In this document: in pieces, positions 25,312 to 33,663 of the stretch
Layout of the letters: the number at the start of each line of letters is the position of its first letter
Position numbering within the stretch: the first letter of the stretch is position 1
DNA from: Bradyrhizobium sp. BR 10289
GTDB lineage: Bacteria > Pseudomonadota > Alphaproteobacteria > Rhizobiales > Xanthobacteraceae
Length of the DNA: 64,000 nt
Assembly (NCBI RefSeq): GCF_019455385.1
Contig: NZ_JACOFR010000004.1
Coordinates: 62,001-126,000 of the forward strand
Reading direction: 5' to 3'
Notes under the pieces: model-generated
What the model saw: the letters and a program-made list of their open reading frames with translations, nothing else
Database searches by the model: none
What the model was told of the DNA's origin: nothing
Program-made: the position numbers and the translations under genes

Positions 25312-26073
25312 TCACCGGATCTCGTTGACGTAGTGATGATGCGCGGTCGTCGCGCGGTGCTCGCTGAGCAACGCCAATGTTCCGGCCTGGTCGTAGGCCT
25401 CCTCGCGGATGACGAGCACGGCGCTCGGCGATCGCAGACCGAGCAGACGCCGGTCCTCGGCATTTGCGAGCTCTGCCAGCAATTTTTCGCGAACCGCCGC
25501 AATGCGGATGCCATAGGCATCGAGCAAATGAAGATAAAGCAGTGCCGGCACGCGGGCCGGGACCGAGGGGAAATCCGGGACGCGACGCGCAACCAGGCTG
25601 ATGCGCGAATGCATCACCGCTGCACGACCGACGCGCCGGACGCGGTGGAGATGCAGAAGCGGCTCTCCGGCCGCCTCCGCGAACAGCGCCGCCTCTTCCG
25701 AGCTTGCCGCGCGGATCGCGACCGACAGCACTTCGGGCGTGGAACGCTGCAGACTTCCGTTCTCGCCGTGCAGACGGAAATACTGAAAGAAGAAGCGCAG
25801 GCTGTGCTGCGGCGCGCGGCCGGTCACGACAGTACCGGTCTTGCGACGGCGCACCAGCATGCCGTCGGCCGTCAGGTCCGCCAGCGCGCGGCGGATGGTG
25901 CCGACCGCAACGCCATAGCGCGCCGCCAGTGCAACCTCACCCGGCAAGACGGTACCTGGGGATAATTCGCCGACAAGAATCGCCTCGGCGAGCTGCCGTT
26001 TGACGTGCTCGTACAGCGGAACCGGCAGGCTCGAAGGGCCGCCGGTCGCCGCCTTTGCCTGTTTGCCGGTCAC
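25312..26073 (-). CDS. GntR-family regulator, HutC/UTRA type
   Basis: A 253-residue regulator from a GTG at 26071-26073 preceded by GAGG. The winged helix covers about residues 15-80 (VPLYEHVKRQLAEAILVGEL, VAVGTIRRALADLTADGMLV, RRRKTGTVV), and the UTRA effector domain fills the rest (RFFFQYFRL, LHLHRVRRVG). It is divergent from the M20/peptide-importer operon across 81 bp and converges with the FCD regulator, leaving only 4 bp between their stops. It probably represses the operon at 26155 using the palindrome at 26120. Confidence 0.88.
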   Translation of the reverse strand: MTGKQAKAATGGPSSLPVPLYEHVKRQLAEAILVGELSPGTVLPGEVALAARYGVAVGTIRRALADLTADGMLVRRRKTGTVVTGRAPQHSLRFFFQYFRLHGENGSLQRSTPEVLSVAIRAASSEEAALFAEAAGEPLLHLHRVRRVGRAAVMHSRISLVARRVPDFPSVPARVPALLYLHLLDAYGIRIAAVREKLLAELANAEDRRLLGLRSPSAVLVIREEAYDQAGTLALLSEHRATTAHHHYVNEIR

Positions 26074-26093
26074 ATATGCCTCATTCTTTGGAA

Positions 26094-26142
26094 TTGACAG
26101 CAGTCGGCGTCCATCGTCTATTTCTTTATAGAATATAGAAAT
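26094..26142 (+). promoter_or_regulatory. Promoter with overlapping 23-bp imperfect palindrome upstream of the peptide-importer operon
   Basis: TTGACA (26094-26099) is followed after 17 nt by TCTATT (26117-26122), a good vegetative promoter for this genome. Immediately downstream, 26120-26142 is an AT-rich palindrome with perfect outer arms ATTTCT and AGAAAT around an 11-nt partly symmetric centre. It covers the -10 end and the likely transcription start, an ideal repressor position. The neighbouring HutC/UTRA gene is the obvious candidate ligand-responsive repressor. Confidence 0.55.
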
Positions 26143-26154
26143 CGGCCATCGCAA

Positions 26155-27471
26155 ATGATTTCGCCTCCATCGCCCGCCGGACCGGCCGCGCCCACCCTGG
26201 CCGACGGCTTCGCCGAGATCGAGCGCACCGCCGAAACTGCGGTCGACGATCTCGCGCGGATGATTGCGGTCGACACGAGTTTTCCGCCCGGTGCGGGATA
26301 CGGCGCGTTTGCCGAACTGATGGAGAGCGCCGTCGCAACGCCCGGCCTGGAATGCCGGCGGGTCGATGTGCCTGAGGCGTTGTGGCGCGTCGACGGCGGC
26401 CCGGCGCATGGCGCGCGCACCAATCTCATCGCACGCCGCCGTTCCGGCAAGCCGGCGCTGGGGCTATATTTCCACGTCGATACCGTGCCTGCTTCGCCCG
26501 GCTGGACAACCGACCCACTGCGTTTGACGCGCGAGGGTGACCGGCTGACCGGCCTTGGCGCCGCCGACATGAAGGGCACGATCGCCGCCGTGCTGCTGGC
26601 GCTCCGCGCCGCCGACAAAACCGGCCTGGCGCTCGGCTACGATCCGATGCTGCTGCTCTGCACGGACGAGGAAGGCGGGCTCTATCCCGGCATACGCTAT
26701 CTCGCCGAGCAAGGCTTGCTGGAGGGACACATCCTCAATTTCAACGGCACGGCCACACCACGCATCTGGGCGGGCAGCTTCGGCCTCTTCACGCTTCTGG
26801 TGCGCGTCCATGGCCGGACAGTTCACGCGAGCGAGGCGGCGCGGCTAGGCGCCGGCGCCAATGCCATCGAGGCGGCCCTGCCGATCCTCAATGCGCTCGC
26901 CGCGTTGAAGCCGGAGATCGCAACGCGCAGCTCTGCCCTGCCCGCACCGCCAGGCGCGACCGGCCCGCTCGCCGCGCAGCTCGATATTTCCGCTGCCCAT
27001 GGCGGCCAATGCGGCGGCCAGATCCCCTCGCAGTTCGAAATCCTGATCTGCCGCCGCTACGCGCCAGAGGAAGACTTCCTCTCCGCGCGTCGCGAGATCG
27101 AGGATACCATCCGCAAGGCCGCGTCCCACACCACATTCGAGATCGATCTCACCGGTCATCTGATGCCGACGTCGGATCCAACCGGCCCGCACTGGCCACG
27201 TTGGCAAGAGGCCCTGTCAGCCGGGTTCGGCTACGCGCCCGACGAATTCGCCAAATGGGGCGCGGCGAGTTGCTCCGACTTCGGCTGGGTGCAGGCGACC
27301 GGCATGCAGGAGATTCTGTTGTCCGGCCTTGGCCGGCCGGACAGCCGCATTCACGCGCCGGGCGAATTCACGACGCTGACCGACATCGTCGCATTGGCAA
27401 AGTCGGTCCTTGCCTATCTCTCCGCCGAATTCCGTCCTGACCTTTCGCCCGAAGCGACTGCCATTCGTTAA
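26155..27471 (+). CDS. M20-family peptidase/deacylase
   Basis: A 438-residue M20 protein. Metal motifs: YFHVDTVP (H107, D109), GLGAADMKG (D138), CTDEEGG (E172, E173) and, near the C-terminus, IHAPGE. At the place of the usual G-E-P-T motif it reads NFNGTA, so the third acidic ligand appears to be Asn197. The protein may still bind one metal. First gene of the operon, 19 bp before the binding protein. It likely hydrolyses the imported peptide or amide in the cytoplasm. Confidence 0.82.
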   Translation: MISPPSPAGPAAPTLADGFAEIERTAETAVDDLARMIAVDTSFPPGAGYGAFAELMESAVATPGLECRRVDVPEALWRVDGGPAHGARTNLIARRRSGKPALGLYFHVDTVPASPGWTTDPLRLTREGDRLTGLGAADMKGTIAAVLLALRAADKTGLALGYDPMLLLCTDEEGGLYPGIRYLAEQGLLEGHILNFNGTATPRIWAGSFGLFTLLVRVHGRTVHASEAARLGAGANAIEAALPILNALAALKPEIATRSSALPAPPGATGPLAAQLDISAAHGGQCGGQIPSQFEILICRRYAPEEDFLSARREIEDTIRKAASHTTFEIDLTGHLMPTSDPTGPHWPRWQEALSAGFGYAPDEFAKWGAASCSDFGWVQATGMQEILLSGLGRPDSRIHAPGEFTTLTDIVALAKSVLAYLSAEFRPDLSPEATAIR

Positions 27472-27489
27472 CTTGAGGAGCGTACTCCG

Positions 27490-29037
27490 ATGTTGTCCGT
27501 CACCCGCCGTCTTTTTCTCGCCGGGACTGCCATCAGCCTGATCACCTTGCCCAGGATTGCGGTCGCCGACACGCCCAGGCGCGGCGGCGTGCTGCGGATG
27601 TCGCTGGACCAGGCGGCCTCGGTGATTCATCCGATGCTGGCGCGGGTCAATCCGGAATATCTCGTCACCGAATTGCTCTACTCCAACCTGACCCGTCTGA
27701 AGCCCGACATGACCGTCGAGCCGGATCTCGCGATCTCCTGGGAGCCGAACGAGACGCGCACGGAATGGACCTTCAAGCTGCGCCCGGGTGTGACGTTCCA
27801 CGACGGCTCGCCGCTGACGTCGGCCGATGTCGTGGCAAGCATCAGCGCCATCCTCGATCCGAAGACCGCCTCGCCTGGCCGGACCAATGTCGGCCCGATC
27901 AAGGAGGTTGCGGCGATCGATCCCCTGACCGTCAAGTTCACGCTCTCCGGCGCCTATGCCGACCTGCCGGTCGCTCTCACCTATCTCAACGCGCGGATCG
28001 TTCCGGCGAAGGTCATCGCGTCCGACCTCGCCAGCCTGTCGACGACGGCGAACGGCACGGGGCCGTTCAAGCTGGTGTCGTATGAGCCCGACCGGAAGAT
28101 CGTGGTCGAACGCAACGCCGCCTATTACGACCCGACGAGGCCTTACCTCGACCGCGTGGAATTGCTCGTCTATCCCGACCGCACCGCAGAAGCCTCGGCG
28201 ATGATCTCCGGCGAGATCGACCTGCTCCTGACCACGACACCGGGCGAGTATGAGCGCCTCGCGAAGGCCAGCGGCGTCAAGGCGCTGCGCACGCCCTCTG
28301 GCCAGTTCCTCAATATCAATCTCGGATGCGACCAGAAGCCGTTCAATGACATCAGGGTCCGCCAGGCCCTCGCTTTGGCGGTCGACCGCGAGGCGACGGT
28401 CGGCTTCGTCGCCGGCGGCTACGGAACGCCGGGCAACGACACCCCGCTCAACTCCGCCTATCACTTTTACAAGAATATCCCGCAGAAGAAGCCCGATATC
28501 GCCAAAGCTAAGCAGCTTCTCGCCGAAGCAGGTTATCCGGGCGGCATCGACCTGACGCTGGTCGCCTCCGACCGGCCCACCACCCGCACCCAGCTCGGCG
28601 TCGCGGTTCGCGAAATGGCGGCCGCAGCCGGCTTCCGCATCAACGTGCAGACGATGCCGCACGCGACCTATCTCGACCAGGTCTGGAAGAAGGGCAATTT
28701 CTACGTCGGCTTCTACAACATGCAGCCGACCGCGGATGGGATCTTCAACCTGCTCTACACGTCCAACGCGACCTGGAACGAGACACGCTGGAACAACAGC
28801 GAATTCGACGCTGTCGTCAATGCGGCGCGGGTCGAGACCGACGAGACCAAGCGCACCGCACTCTACGCCAAGGCGCAGGAATTGATGAACGCGGAGGTTC
28901 CCTCGGTGATCTCGGCGTTCTTCGATCTTCTCGCCGCCCAGCGCGCCTATGTCGAAGGCTACACGCTGCATCCGCGCGGCTCGGTGTTCCGCCTCGACAT
29001 GGTCTCGCTCGGCGCCGGTGCGCCGAAGCGCGCCTGA
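27490..29037 (+). CDS. Family-5 (peptide/nickel-type) substrate-binding protein
   Basis: A 515-residue periplasmic protein. The N-terminus (VTRRLFLAGTAISLITLPRI) contains an R-R-x-F-L stretch resembling a twin-arginine signal, with cleavage near VAVA-DTP. The mature region has the family pattern LAISWEPNETRTEWTFKLRPG (here split around its Trp) and VTFHDGSPLTSADVV. It delivers the ligand to the permeases at 29053-30823. The family binds peptides, glutathione, metals and opines, so the ligand is open. Confidence 0.9.
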   Translation: MLSVTRRLFLAGTAISLITLPRIAVADTPRRGGVLRMSLDQAASVIHPMLARVNPEYLVTELLYSNLTRLKPDMTVEPDLAISWEPNETRTEWTFKLRPGVTFHDGSPLTSADVVASISAILDPKTASPGRTNVGPIKEVAAIDPLTVKFTLSGAYADLPVALTYLNARIVPAKVIASDLASLSTTANGTGPFKLVSYEPDRKIVVERNAAYYDPTRPYLDRVELLVYPDRTAEASAMISGEIDLLLTTTPGEYERLAKASGVKALRTPSGQFLNINLGCDQKPFNDIRVRQALALAVDREATVGFVAGGYGTPGNDTPLNSAYHFYKNIPQKKPDIAKAKQLLAEAGYPGGIDLTLVASDRPTTRTQLGVAVREMAAAAGFRINVQTMPHATYLDQVWKKGNFYVGFYNMQPTADGIFNLLYTSNATWNETRWNNSEFDAVVNAARVETDETKRTALYAKAQELMNAEVPSVISAFFDLLAAQRAYVEGYTLHPRGSVFRLDMVSLGAGAPKRA

Positions 29038-29052
29038 CGCCGGAGACATCTT

Positions 29053-30000
29053 GTGTCGCTGGCTTGGCTGGTGCGCCGGTTGATGCTGATGGTGTACACC
29101 GTCATCGTGGTTTCGATGCTGGTGTTCGCCATCACACAGATCCTGCCGGCCGACGCGGCCCAGTCGCTGCTTGGCGAGAATGCGACGCCGGAAATGCTCG
29201 CCGCGCTCCGGGCAAAGCTCGGGCTTGATGCGCCGGCCTGGCAGCAATACCTGCACTGGGCCGGCCGCATCTTCAGCGGCGATTTCGGCATCTCGATGCG
29301 GACGAGCCAACCTGTCGGTCCCGACATGCTGACGGCGCTGTCGCGTTCGCTGCTACTCACGGTGTCATCGATCCTCGTCACGCTGCTCGTCGCCGTGCCG
29401 CTCGGGGTCGTAGCGGCACTGCGACAAGGCAAGCTCACCGATACCGGCGTCAGCCTGATTGCCTATCTCGGGGTCTCGCTGCCCGAATTCGTCACCGCAA
29501 CGCTGCTTGCGCTGCTGCTGGCCGACACGCTGCACTGGCTGCCGGCCACCGGCTACGTCTCGCTGCTGGAGGATTTTGGCGATGGTATCCGTCATCTGGC
29601 GCTCCCGGTGCTGACCATCTCCGTCATCCTGATCGCTCACGTCGTGCGCATGATGCGCTCCGAGACGCTCGACGTACTGAAGTCCGACTACATCCGTGCC
29701 GCACGCCTGAAGGGCTTGCCGGAACGCACGGTGCTGTTTCGCCACGCATTGCGCAACGCGCTGCTGCCGGTGGTGACGATCATTGCGCTCGATGTCGGCT
29801 ACCTCCTCGGCGGCATCATCGTGATCGAGGAGATCTTTGCCATCCCCGGTATCGGGCGCGCGCTGATGGTCGCCATCACGACGCGCGACCTGCCGTCGAT
29901 CCAGGCGGGAGCGCTGATCATGGCGGCGACCTACGCCGTCACCAATACGCTCGCCGATATGGCCTACGCGTTTCTCGACCCGCGGATCCGCTATGACTGA
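29053..30000 (+). CDS. Peptide-type ABC transporter permease (DppB-like)
   Basis: A 315-residue permease from a GTG at 29053 with six membrane segments. The long periplasmic loop after the first helix (LGENATPEMLAALRAKLGLD) is typical of DppB, and the EAA loop YIRAARLKGLPERTVLFRHA is clear. It overlaps the next gene by 8 nt. Confidence 0.92.
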   Translation: MSLAWLVRRLMLMVYTVIVVSMLVFAITQILPADAAQSLLGENATPEMLAALRAKLGLDAPAWQQYLHWAGRIFSGDFGISMRTSQPVGPDMLTALSRSLLLTVSSILVTLLVAVPLGVVAALRQGKLTDTGVSLIAYLGVSLPEFVTATLLALLLADTLHWLPATGYVSLLEDFGDGIRHLALPVLTISVILIAHVVRMMRSETLDVLKSDYIRAARLKGLPERTVLFRHALRNALLPVVTIIALDVGYLLGGIIVIEEIFAIPGIGRALMVAITTRDLPSIQAGALIMAATYAVTNTLADMAYAFLDPRIRYD

Positions 30001-30823
30001 ACTGTTCGTCCGCCTGATCCGAAGGCCGCAGGGCTTTGTCGGGATCGCGCTGCTGGCGCTCATCGCCATGGCGTGCCTGTTCGGGCCGGCGCTCGCGCCT
30101 TATGCGCCGGAGAAGATCGATTTTCTCGGCCGGTTTCGCGCACCCGGCTGGCAGAACTGGCTTGGCGCCGATCAATTCGGCCGCGACATCCTGAGCCGCC
30201 TGATGGTCGGCGCGCGCTCGACCGTGCCGATGGCGCTGATCGCGACCCTGGCCGGCAGCGCCGCCGGTGCCATCATCGGCGTCGGCTCGGCCTATCTCGG
30301 TGGCCGGATTGACGAGGCCATCATGCGCACCAACGACGCCGTGATGGCGATCCCGGGCCTTCTGATGGCCCTGCTGCTGGTCTCGACGCTCGGCAACGGC
30401 GCCGGCAATGCTGTCATCGCGGTCGCGATCGCCTTCGCGCCCGGCATGGCGCGGGTGACCCGTTCGGTCGCGCTCAACATCCGGAACCAGGACTACGTCA
30501 AGGCGGCCGTCGCGCGCGGCGAAAGCGCGGCGTGGATCATCTTCCGCGAAATGCTGCCCAATGCGATGGCGCCGATCGTGATCGAATCCACCATCCGCGT
30601 GTCCTTTGCGGTGATGCTGTTCGCAACGCTCAGCTTCCTCGGCGTCGGCGCGCAGCCGCCTGCCTCCGAATGGGGCCTCATGGTCGCCGACGCCCGGCAA
30701 TACATGTATCAGGCGCCGTGGGGGCTGATCGCGCCGTCCGCTGCGATCGCGCTCACCGCCGTTGCCTTCAATCTCCTGGGCGATGGCCTTCGCGACGCTC
30801 TCAATCCGAAGGACGAGCGGTGA
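29993..30823 (+). CDS. Peptide-type ABC transporter permease (DppC-like)
   Basis: A 276-residue permease. The N-terminal OppC segment leads into WLGADQFGRDILSRLMVGAR, diagnostic for DppC-type subunits, and the EAA loop reads YVKAAVARGESAAWIIFREM. It partners the DppB-like protein and overlaps the ATPase gene by 4 nt. Confidence 0.92.
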   Translation: MTELFVRLIRRPQGFVGIALLALIAMACLFGPALAPYAPEKIDFLGRFRAPGWQNWLGADQFGRDILSRLMVGARSTVPMALIATLAGSAAGAIIGVGSAYLGGRIDEAIMRTNDAVMAIPGLLMALLLVSTLGNGAGNAVIAVAIAFAPGMARVTRSVALNIRNQDYVKAAVARGESAAWIIFREMLPNAMAPIVIESTIRVSFAVMLFATLSFLGVGAQPPASEWGLMVADARQYMYQAPWGLIAPSAAIALTAVAFNLLGDGLRDALNPKDER

Positions 30824-32394
30824 TACCGGCCCTTGCCATCAAGAACTACACGCTCGACTACGCGACGGCCGCGGGTCCCGTGCGCGTGTTGCACGACATT
30901 TCGCTCGAGATCGCACCCGGCGAGGTGCTGGGCCTCGTCGGCGAGTCCGGCTCCGGCAAGAGCTCGCTCGCCTGGGCCCTGATGCGCCATCTGCCCGAAA
31001 ATGCCCGCGAGATCTCGGGCACTCTGCGTCTCGGCGATACCGACCTCCTGCGCCTCCACCCGCGCGAGCTGACAAAAATCCGCGGCCGCCGGCTCGGCAT
31101 GGTGTTCCAGGATCCGTCGACCGCGCTCAACCCGACGCTCCCGATCGGACGGCAGGTGACGGAGACGCTGATCCAGCATCGCGGCCTCAGCAAACGCGAG
31201 GCCGATGCGCTCGCCATCGACCTGCTCGGTCATGTCGAGCTGCGCGATCCCGCCGCGATCATGCGGCGCTATCCGCACGAGATCTCCGGCGGCGAAAAGC
31301 AGCGGGTCATCATCGCCACCGCGTTCGGCTGCAGGCCAGATGTCATCCTGTTCGACGAGCCGACCACGGCACTCGACGTCATCACCGGCGCACGCATTCT
31401 TGAGCTGTTTGCCCGTCTGCGCGAAGAGACCGGCGTCGCCGCGCTCTACATCTCTCACGATCTCGCACTGGTGACACGGGTCGCCGACCGCGTGGTCGTG
31501 CTGAAACATGGCCGTCTGGTGGAAGAGGCGCCGGCCGCCGATATTTTCCGTGCGCCGCGCCATGCCGATACGAAGGCCCTGGTGCAGGCCGTGCCGCGGC
31601 CGGAGCGGCGCCTCATTCACGACAAGCCCGGTGACGAAGTTCTGCTCGCGGCCTCGGACATCGAAGTTCATTACGGCCGCGCCAGTATCTTCCGCCAGGC
31701 GCCACCGCCCGCGACGCGGCGCATCGGCCTCGACGTGCGGGCCGGAGAAATTCTCGGCCTCGTCGGCGAATCCGGCTCGGGCAAATCGTCGGTGGCGCGC
31801 GCGCTCACCGGCCTTGCCCGCTTTTCGGGAAAAGTCCGCTTCGACAATCACGAGATCACGGCCGCGCGCGACATGAACGCGGCCTACCGCCGCGACGTCC
31901 AGATCATCTTCCAGCATCCGGATGCCTCGCTCAATCCGCGCCACAAGGTCGGCGAGATCCTGTCACGTCCACTCAAGCTCTACGGCGGCAGCGCCGCCGA
32001 GATTCCCCGCCTGCTCGAGCAGGTTCGTCTGCCGGCGCCCTATGCTGGTCGCTGGCCGCACCAGCTGTCGGGCGGCGAGAAGCAGCGCGTCGCCATCGCA
32101 CGGGCCTTTGCCGCACGGCCGAAGCTCGTGATCTGCGACGAGATCACCGCGCCACTGGATGTTTCCGTACAGGCGCAGATCATCGAATTGCTGCTGGCGC
32201 TGCGCGCCGCGACCGGCACCGCCTTCCTCTTCATCACTCACGATCTCAACCTGATCCGTCAAATCGCCCATCGCATCGCCGTGATGCGCGGGGGCGAGAT
32301 GGTCGACCTGTTGCCGATCGAGGATTTCGATGCAGATCACGTCCATCCCTACACGAGAGAACTGATGGCCGCCTCCCCCGTACCGGTCGGCTGA
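30820..32394 (+). CDS. Fused double ABC ATPase (DppD-DppF-like)
   Basis: A 524-residue protein from the GTG at 30820, overlapping the permease stop. Module 1 (about 1-260) has Walker A GESGSGKSS, signature ISGGEKQRVIIATAF and Walker B VILFDEPTTALDV. Module 2 (about 280-520) has Walker A GESGSGKSS, signature [15 protein letters not shown] and Walker B LVICDEITAPLDV. Both sites look active, although the second has EIT in place of EPT. It replaces the two separate ATPases of standard Dpp systems. Coding sequence upstream in this frame is an artefact across the permease. Confidence 0.92.
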   Translation: MIPALAIKNYTLDYATAAGPVRVLHDISLEIAPGEVLGLVGESGSGKSSLAWALMRHLPENAREISGTLRLGDTDLLRLHPRELTKIRGRRLGMVFQDPSTALNPTLPIGRQVTETLIQHRGLSKREADALAIDLLGHVELRDPAAIMRRYPHEISGGEKQRVIIATAFGCRPDVILFDEPTTALDVITGARILELFARLREETGVAALYISHDLALVTRVADRVVVLKHGRLVEEAPAADIFRAPRHADTKALVQAVPRPERRLIHDKPGDEVLLAASDIEVHYGRASIFRQAPPPATRRIGLDVRAGEILGLVGESGSGKSSVARALTGLARFSGKVRFDNHEITAARDMNAAYRRDVQIIFQHPDASLNPRHKVGEILSRPLKLYGGSAAEIPRLLEQVRLPAPYAGRWPHQLSGGEKQRVAIARAFAARPKLVICDEITAPLDVSVQAQIIELLLALRAATGTAFLFITHDLNLIRQIAHRIAVMRGGEMVDLLPIEDFDADHVHPYTRELMAASPVPVG

Positions 32395-32411
32395 CGACAA
32401 GGATTTCCCCC

Positions 32412-33626
32412 ATGGATCACAACGCCCTTCTCGCCCGGATCGATGTGCCCGCCGCGCTTGGCCTGCTGTCGCGCATGGTGCAGCACAAGAGCTACTCCAA
32501 GACGGACGGCGAGAAGCAGCTCGCCGCGTTCATGGCAGGCCGCATGCGCGAGCTCGGACTCGAGGCCGAGCTCGCGCCCTTCGGCAATGAAGGACGCGTC
32601 AATGCCGTCGGCCGCTGGACAGGCACCGGCGGCGGCAAGAGCCTGATGTTCAACGGCCATCTCGACACCAATCCGGTGACCGAGGGCTGGACGGTCGATC
32701 CCTGGGCCGGCAAGGTGGACGACGACTTCATCTACGGCATCGGCGTCTCCAACATGAAGGCCGGCGACGCCGCCTATTTCTGCGCGGTGAAGACGCTGAT
32801 CGATGCCGGTGTCAAATTGCGCGGCGACGTCATCCTGACCTACGTGGTTGGCGAGCTGCAGGGTGGCGTCGGCACCTATTCGCTGGTCGAGCAAGGACTG
32901 CGCGCGGACTATTTCATCAATTCGGAGCCGACCGACCTGAAGGCGATGACCATGCACGCAGCGGCGTTCATGTTCATCATCGAGCTCACCGGCAACACCC
33001 GCCATCTGTCCAAGCGCGAGGAGGCGGTCGACGCGATCACGGCGGCCTGCGACCTCATTCCGCGCCTCAATGCGATGAAATTCTCGGGCGCCCTCTCGCC
33101 CGCGCACGAAAAAATCAACCGCGTCCACGTCGGCGTCGTCCACGGCGCGCTCGGGCGCGAGCTGCACGAATGGCGCACGCCCCAGGTCGCGGACTTCGTA
33201 CGGATCAAGGGTTCGGGCCGGTATGCGCCGGGGCAGACCGAAGCCGGCGCGATGGCCGACATGCGCCGCGAGCTCGATGCGCTCGAAGCGCGCTTTCCCG
33301 GGCTCAAGGCCAAGATCATGTCGGAGGACCGCGCGGGCGTGCCGACCATGCCGCCGTTCGAGGTGGCGCGCACGAGCCCGATCGTTGCTGCGGTCAACCG
33401 CGCCTATCGCGCTGTGCGCGGCGAGGACCAGCCGACCGGCCCCGTTGCGCCGAGCTGCTTCTACGGCACCGATGCCGGTCATCTGCACTATTACGGAAAG
33501 ATGGAAGGTATCGTCTGCGGTCCTGGCGGCCGCTACAATACCATGCCGGACGAGCGGGTCGATGTCGCCGACTTCGTCGACATGATCCGCATCTACATGC
33601 TCGCGATCCTCGAGATCTGCGGCTGA
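32412..33626 (+). CDS. M20-family protein with substituted metal ligands
   Basis: A 404-residue M20-fold protein. H83 and D85 (FNGHLDTNP) and E172 (NSEPTDL) are kept. The bridging Asp is Asn114 in GVSNMKAG, and the Glu-Glu pair is Glu148-Leu149 in VVGELQGGVG, so one metal ligand is lost and another neutralised. It could use a single metal, act as a non-metallo amidase, or bind without catalysis. It sits in the importer operon directly before the second creatinase-like gene. Confidence 0.8.
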   Translation: MDHNALLARIDVPAALGLLSRMVQHKSYSKTDGEKQLAAFMAGRMRELGLEAELAPFGNEGRVNAVGRWTGTGGGKSLMFNGHLDTNPVTEGWTVDPWAGKVDDDFIYGIGVSNMKAGDAAYFCAVKTLIDAGVKLRGDVILTYVVGELQGGVGTYSLVEQGLRADYFINSEPTDLKAMTMHAAAFMFIIELTGNTRHLSKREEAVDAITAACDLIPRLNAMKFSGALSPAHEKINRVHVGVVHGALGRELHEWRTPQVADFVRIKGSGRYAPGQTEAGAMADMRRELDALEARFPGLKAKIMSEDRAGVPTMPPFEVARTSPIVAAVNRAYRAVRGEDQPTGPVAPSCFYGTDAGHLHYYGKMEGIVCGPGGRYNTMPDERVDVADFVDMIRIYMLAILEICG

Positions 33627-33663
33627 CGAGCGTCGAAGGCGCGTCCCACCAAGGCGAACGACG

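Noticed and set aside
27217..29310. Long minus-strand frame across the binding-protein gene
   Set aside because: Antisense to a clear family-5 binding protein, no family features.
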